Of a DNA stretch of 64,000 bases, positions 60,348-64,000 are shown one piece after another. A program made the translations under genes and the position numbers. The notes beneath the pieces are model-generated. The model saw only the letters and a list, made by a program, of their open reading frames with translations, made no database searches and was not told where the DNA came from. The stretch's first letter is position 1, and every line of letters begins with the position of its first letter. The stretch is from an uncultured Eubacteriales bacterium (GTDB lineage Bacteria > Bacillota > Clostridia > Oscillospirales > Acutalibacteraceae), in NCBI GenBank assembly GCA_900316455.1, contig ONCX01000004.1, positions 1-64,000 of the forward strand. The letters run 5' to 3'.

Positions 60348-61334
60348 ATGAATAATCTTGCCATGCTGCTTGGCAGTATTTGCATTTACTGGCACGGTGT
60401 CTTTATGGCTCTTGCAATAGCTATTGCCGTGATCGTTTCTTTTATTCTTTTTAAATTATTTAAAACTGGATCATGCAATGATCTTCTTAATTGCATTCTT
60501 CTTTCTTTTCCGGTCGGTTTTGTTTTTTCAAGACTGCTTTACTGGAGCTGCAATTTTGAAGAATATGAATCACTCGGCGATCATCTGAATTTTATCAGAG
60601 GCGGATATACTCTTTACGGTGTTATTATCGGCGTAATGATTTCAGCCGGAATCATGAAGCTTTTTTCGTCCTCGTTCAATGCGGGCGCTGTTTGCGATTG
60701 TATAGCAGCCGCTGGTGCTTTATCTATTGTATTAGGAAGATTGTCAGCTTATTTTTCTGGGGATAATATCGGCTTGGTTCTAAAAAACGAAAAGTATCAT
60801 TTTTTTCCTCTGACAATCTATAACGAGCAAAGAGGCGAATGGCTTCTTGCCGTATTTAATTTTGAGGCGTTTTTTTCACTGATTATTTTTATAGTACTTT
60901 GCGTAATATTTGCAAAGAACAGCAATGAAAAAATAGGCATGAAAGGCAGACACGGAGATATTGCGCTGCTTTTCCTGCTCATGCACGGTTGCTCTCAAGG
61001 TATTTTTGACAGCATGCATGTTGACGCTCTTTACGTTATGGGCAACAGCTTCGTCAGACTACAGCAGATTTTAGGCGCGGTCTTCTTCACTGCGGTGACA
61101 GTTATTTTTGCAATTCGTTCAAATAAGATAAACGGCTTTAAATGGTACCAGATAGTTGCGCCGCTTGTCGCTCTTGCTGCTGTAGGAATTACGCTTGGGA
61201 TGGAACTGAACAGAATTTCTTATCATAATTTTATAAGAAATTACAGCGTTATTTTCCTTTCCATGCTTGGAGCGTCAATAAACGGAATATTTATTTACCG
61301 TACTACCCTCAACAAACAAACCAAAGGTGTGTGA
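60348..61334 (+). CDS. Lgt-like polytopic membrane protein with altered signature
   Basis: A 328-residue protein with about seven to eight spans whose order of segments follows prolipoprotein diacylglyceryl transferase: IYWHGVFMALAIAIA, FSRLLYWSCNFEEY, GGYTLYGVIIGV, then GRLSAYFSGDNIG at the place of the Lgt signature G-R-x-G-N-F-x-N-x-E-x-x-G, and a late FVRLQQILGAVFF. The Arg and the spaced Gly remain, but both Asn are replaced (Ala and Ser). It is therefore an Lgt-fold protein that probably does something other than standard lipoprotein lipidation; the true lgt should be elsewhere. AGGAAG site before the ATG. It lies 37 bp after and 29 bp before the two glycosidase paralogs, which argues for a joint role. 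Confidence 0.7.
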   Translation: MNNLAMLLGSICIYWHGVFMALAIAIAVIVSFILFKLFKTGSCNDLLNCILLSFPVGFVFSRLLYWSCNFEEYESLGDHLNFIRGGYTLYGVIIGVMISAGIMKLFSSSFNAGAVCDCIAAAGALSIVLGRLSAYFSGDNIGLVLKNEKYHFFPLTIYNEQRGEWLLAVFNFEAFFSLIIFIVLCVIFAKNSNEKIGMKGRHGDIALLFLLMHGCSQGIFDSMHVDALYVMGNSFVRLQQILGAVFFTAVTVIFAIRSNKINGFKWYQIVAPLVALAAVGITLGMELNRISYHNFIRNYSVIFLSMLGASINGIFIYRTTLNKQTKGV

Positions 61335-61363
61335 CTTTTTTATCGAAGGAATGAAAAATTATA

Positions 61364-62797
61364 ATGAATCAAAATGACGACAATTATAATGATTTTTCTG
61401 AAAGAAAATTGATTTCTGATGAGCAGGCAAACGATCTGATAAAAATGTTCCGACCAAAAGGAAACGGTTCAAATTCTTTAGATGATGAAATGAACCATGT
61501 CAGTAATAATCATCGTTCTTTTAATACTCACAATTCAGACAGACAAAAAACGTTGCGCGGTTTATCAGATAATAACTCTATTTCAGATAAAGATAATACA
61601 AACCGTTCTGCTGCCAACGGAAGATTTAAAAAATACATAAGTGCGGATAATCCGGAGATAGACGTTACACACTTTGAGCATAATATATCGAAAATAATCA
61701 TTCCGGAGCAAAGCTATGATGAAATTGACAATTCTCTGATTAAAAAGAAAGGCAGATTAATGCCTGTAAAAGCTGTCGCACTGATTCTTTTTATTCTCGT
61801 GTTCACATGGCTTTTGCCATCGGGAAATATTATGAACATAGCAACATCACCTCTGTCTAAAAAAGATCGGTACAGTTTCTTTACGGATGCTTCTGATAAT
61901 TTGCTTAGTATTGCTGTTGATAATATTCACAAGATCCCGCGGATATATAAGCTTGAAATGTGCGATTATCTCACTCCTATGCCGGATAAAACCAAATTTA
62001 CTAAAATTGAAGATGATGAGCGGAAGAATTACGACGGTTCTCCGATAGATTATTATAAGGATGAGACTATTGAAGTAAAATGCTGGAACGAAAAAACCAA
62101 ATACGGCATTATGACATACGCAGAGGTATGGATTGCTCATCCGAGTCAATTCCGAAGAACATTTGTTGACAATGTTATCAGTAAAAAGCATAAGGACTTT
62201 CCTGAAAATATTTTCAGAAAAACCAATGGAATATTAGGTATGTCAGGCGACTATTGCGCTTTCAGACCCTATGGAATCGAGATACAGTACGGTAATTTAA
62301 TACGGGATAAAGTCGGAAGCCATCTTACGCCCAAAATGGATATTCTTGTATATGATATAAACGGCAATTTTTCCATTTATGAATCCACAAAGGATTTCTT
62401 CAAAACCGACGTTTATAGGAATAACGAAATAATTCATACGCTGGCGTTCGGTCCTATGCTTATTGATGACTATAAGGTTTCTTCCAACAAAGATAAGCTA
62501 TACAAATATCAGAACGGAACACCGGCAAAGGCTTATCCAAGAGCCGCCATATGTCAGTTTGATTATGATAAGCATTATCTGCTCTGCCGATTAGGTCTGC
62601 CTGGAAGTTCTCTTGAAAATTTTGCCAAAGTAATAAATAAAAAAGGTGTGCGTATAGCATATACTCTTGACGGAGGTCAGACGGGAACGATTATGTTCAA
62701 CAAAAAACTGGTTAATAAACCCGCATACACCGGTACGCGCGAAATGAGCGATATTATTTATTTTGCAACCGCAGTTCCGGAAAATAATAACGAATGA
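61364..62797 (+). CDS. Membrane-anchored NAGPA-type phosphodiester glycosidase (paralog 2)
   Basis: A 477-residue paralog of the protein at 59045, with the same plan: cytoplasmic motif ISDEQANDLIKMF (17-29), a longer Asn/Ser-rich linker, one span (about 132-155; VALILFILVFTWLLPSGN) and an outside NAGPA domain with GILGMSGDYCAFRPYGIE, AYPRAAICQFDYDKHYLLC and YTLDGGQTGTIMF. The ectodomains are clearly homologous throughout, including the DD(E)-R-x-(N)F/YDG-P-I-x-YYKD segment before the catalytic domain. The cytoplasmic motif is the only part of the N-terminal arm that is conserved. AAGGA lies rather far from the ATG. It ends the cassette, followed by a terminator. Confidence 0.85.
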   Translation: MNQNDDNYNDFSERKLISDEQANDLIKMFRPKGNGSNSLDDEMNHVSNNHRSFNTHNSDRQKTLRGLSDNNSISDKDNTNRSAANGRFKKYISADNPEIDVTHFEHNISKIIIPEQSYDEIDNSLIKKKGRLMPVKAVALILFILVFTWLLPSGNIMNIATSPLSKKDRYSFFTDASDNLLSIAVDNIHKIPRIYKLEMCDYLTPMPDKTKFTKIEDDERKNYDGSPIDYYKDETIEVKCWNEKTKYGIMTYAEVWIAHPSQFRRTFVDNVISKKHKDFPENIFRKTNGILGMSGDYCAFRPYGIEIQYGNLIRDKVGSHLTPKMDILVYDINGNFSIYESTKDFFKTDVYRNNEIIHTLAFGPMLIDDYKVSSNKDKLYKYQNGTPAKAYPRAAICQFDYDKHYLLCRLGLPGSSLENFAKVINKKGVRIAYTLDGGQTGTIMFNKKLVNKPAYTGTREMSDIIYFATAVPENNNE

Positions 62798-62803
62798 TTT
62801 ACT

Positions 62804-62837
62804 GAGTCGCAAGAGAAATATCTTTTGCGGCTCTTTT
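62804..62837 (+). terminator. Terminator of the NAGPA/Lgt-like cassette
   Basis: Stem GAGTCGCAAGAG / CTTTTGCGGCTC (one wobble) followed by TTTTTC, seven bases after the stop of paralog 2. Confidence 0.85.
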
Positions 62838-62888
62838 TCAGTTAACAATTTCCTCCCTATTGAATGAATTGCCTATTAATTATTAATT

Positions 62889-63026
62889 ACTGTTAAAAAA
62901 ATCATAATACTGTAAAAAATTTTAACAGTTTATCAATTGAAAAAATCATATGATGTATTGTATAATGATACCAAGTACAAATAATTGTACCTCTTCGGGT
63001 GATTTTTCAGTTAGCTTTTACCCGAA
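62889..63026 (+). promoter_or_regulatory. PEP carboxykinase promoter and structured leader
   Basis: Promoter TTGAAA (62937-62942), 18-bp spacer, perfect TATAAT (62961-62966). Just upstream an inverted repeat ACTGTTAAAA / TTTTAACAGT (62889-62898, 62920-62929) could be an operator. The leader starts with a GTACAA/TTGTAC hairpin (62975-62990) and then TTCGGGT/ACCCGAA (62994-63026), which ends four bases before the AAAGGAG site. Confidence 0.65.
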
Positions 63027-63045
63027 TGTGAAAGGAGATTTTTTT

Positions 63046-64000
63046 ATGGCATTAACTCAGAATAAGTCAATGCTCGCGTGGCTCGATGAAATGACCGAGC
63101 TTCTCAAGCCCGATAAGACAGTATGGATCGACGGATCCGAGGAACAGCTTGAAGAGCTTCGCAAGGAAGCCTGCTCAACCGGCGAAATGATCAAGCTCAA
63201 TGAGGAAAAACTTCCGGGCTGCTATCTGCACCGTACAAAGCCTAATGATGTTGCACGTGTTGAGGCTCGTACATTTATCTGCGCCAATTCCAAGGAAGAG
63301 GCAGGTCCGACCAACAACTGGATGGAGCCTGCAGAGGCATATAAAATGCTTTACGACATTGCCAGAGGCAGATATGCCGGCAGGACAATGTATATCATTC
63401 CATACTCTATGGGACCGATCGGTTCCAAATTCTCCAAGGTTGGTCTTGAGGTTACAGATTCCATCTACGTTGTACTTAACATGGCAATAATGACACGCTG
63501 CGGCAAGGCTGTTCTCGACGCTTTCGGCAACGAGAATACCGATTGGGTAAAGGGTCTGCACGCTAAGTGTGACGTTGATGAGGAAAAGAGATATATCTGC
63601 CAGTTCCCGCAGGATAACACCATCATTTCCGTCAACTCCGCATACGGTGGAAACGTTCTGCTCGGCAAGAAATGCTTTGCGCTCCGTATCGCTTCATATC
63701 AGGGCTGGAAAGAAGGCTGGATGGCAGAACATATGCTGATTCTCGGTCTGGAAAATCCTGAAGGAGAAATCAAGTATGTCTGCGCTGCATTCCCGTCCGC
63801 CTGCGGCAAGACAAACCTTGCAATGATGATTCCGCCTGAGGTATACAAGAAGAAAGGCTACAAGGTCTGGTGTGTCGGCGATGATATCAGCTGGCTGAGA
63901 ATAGGTCCCGACGGCAGACTGTGGGCTATCAATCCGGAAAACGGTTTCTTCGGAGTTGCTCCGGGTACTAATCAGAAGTCCAATCCCAATGCTCTTGCTT
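63046..64000 (+). CDS. pckG: Phosphoenolpyruvate carboxykinase, GTP type (partial, runs off the window)
   Basis: The first 318 residues are present; GTP-type enzymes have about 600, so roughly half the gene is cut off by the window edge. It interconverts oxaloacetate and PEP with GTP/GDP, in anaerobes often working in the CO2-fixing direction. Signatures: the N-terminal WIDGSEEQLEEL, RTKPNDVARVEARTFICA, YIIPYSMGPIGS, the P-loop-like AAFPSACGKTNLAMM, VGDDISWLR and NPENGFFGVAPGTN. AAAGGAG lies nine bases before the ATG. The frame is open to the last base. Confidence 0.95.
   Translation, partial: MALTQNKSMLAWLDEMTELLKPDKTVWIDGSEEQLEELRKEACSTGEMIKLNEEKLPGCYLHRTKPNDVARVEARTFICANSKEEAGPTNNWMEPAEAYKMLYDIARGRYAGRTMYIIPYSMGPIGSKFSKVGLEVTDSIYVVLNMAIMTRCGKAVLDAFGNENTDWVKGLHAKCDVDEEKRYICQFPQDNTIISVNSAYGGNVLLGKKCFALRIASYQGWKEGWMAEHMLILGLENPEGEIKYVCAAFPSACGKTNLAMMIPPEVYKKKGYKVWCVGDDISWLRIGPDGRLWAINPENGFFGVAPGTNQKSNPNALA

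Noticed and set aside
1..64000. CRISPR arrays, insertion sequences, prophage genes, attachment sites
   Set aside because: No regular short repeat-spacer arrays, transposase or integrase motifs, or terminal inverted repeats were seen on either strand.

Overview
The window looks like the chromosome of a low-GC, anaerobic, endospore-forming member of the Clostridia, most likely an Oscillospiraceae/Ruminococcus-type organism. The evidence is: sporulation genes (ylbJ, yqfC, yqfD, spoIIR, tepA and the ftsK/spoIIIE neighbourhood), a class III (anaerobic) ribonucleotide reductase, addAB instead of recBCD, the MEP isoprenoid pathway (ispE, ispH), an SRP RNA next to dnaX-ybaB-recR, a GTP-type PEP carboxykinase, and frequent TTG/GTG starts behind strong AGGAG sites. 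No phage, insertion sequence or CRISPR array is visible. The genus is inference.

Layout. 1-642: tRNA-Ser(CGA) and tRNA-Ala(CGC) on the minus strand. Between them the 5' half of tRNA-Ser and its upstream DNA are repeated in three decaying tandem copies of about 189 bp. 1051-3853: a fused Wzz/tyrosine-kinase protein and a CpsB-type phosphatase, a minimal polysaccharide-control pair. 3939-10676 (minus): an FtsX-type ABC exporter operon with an unusual GAF-ABC ATPase, flanked by one full permease and one internally deleted, frameshifted permease remnant, then a DUF445 protein. 10968-12074: a membrane-anchored HAD phosphatase. 12205-16875 (minus): a GT2 glycosyltransferase and two tandem paralogous multi-span membrane proteins.

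16998-25425 (minus): housekeeping genes (rpsA-like S1, ispH, cmk, a flavoprotein, a MurR/RpiR regulator, smpB, recR, ybaB, dnaX, SRP RNA). 25577-26584: galM. 26671-29196 (minus): nrdD followed by a separate 59-codon gene that carries the glycyl-radical domain, so the reductase is encoded in two pieces. 29460-38214 (minus): DUF3006, a ComEC-like hydrolase, YgiQ radical SAM protein, FtsK with a very long extra C-terminal tail, uppP and tepA. 38653-43216 (minus): a methionine/one-carbon operon (maf, metF, a free-standing MetH activation domain, MetH without that domain). 43248-46164: divergent sporulation genes ylbJ and yqfC-yqfD, the latter behind a good sigma-E-like promoter. 46227-53818 (minus): family 4 uracil-DNA glycosylase, addA, addB. 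53868-58089 (minus): spoIIR, ispE, an aminotransferase with an Lrp-type regulator, and CorA.

58354-62797 (plus) is the least ordinary stretch: a lipoprotein, two paralogous membrane-anchored NAGPA-type phosphodiester glycosidases, and between them an Lgt-like multi-span protein that has lost the Asn residues of the Lgt signature. It reads as one co-directional cell-envelope cassette of unknown function and is my best candidate for an undescribed system. The window ends inside a GTP-dependent PEP carboxykinase gene (63046 onward) with an elaborate leader. All functional statements rest on sequence motifs and remembered family features; no database search was run.
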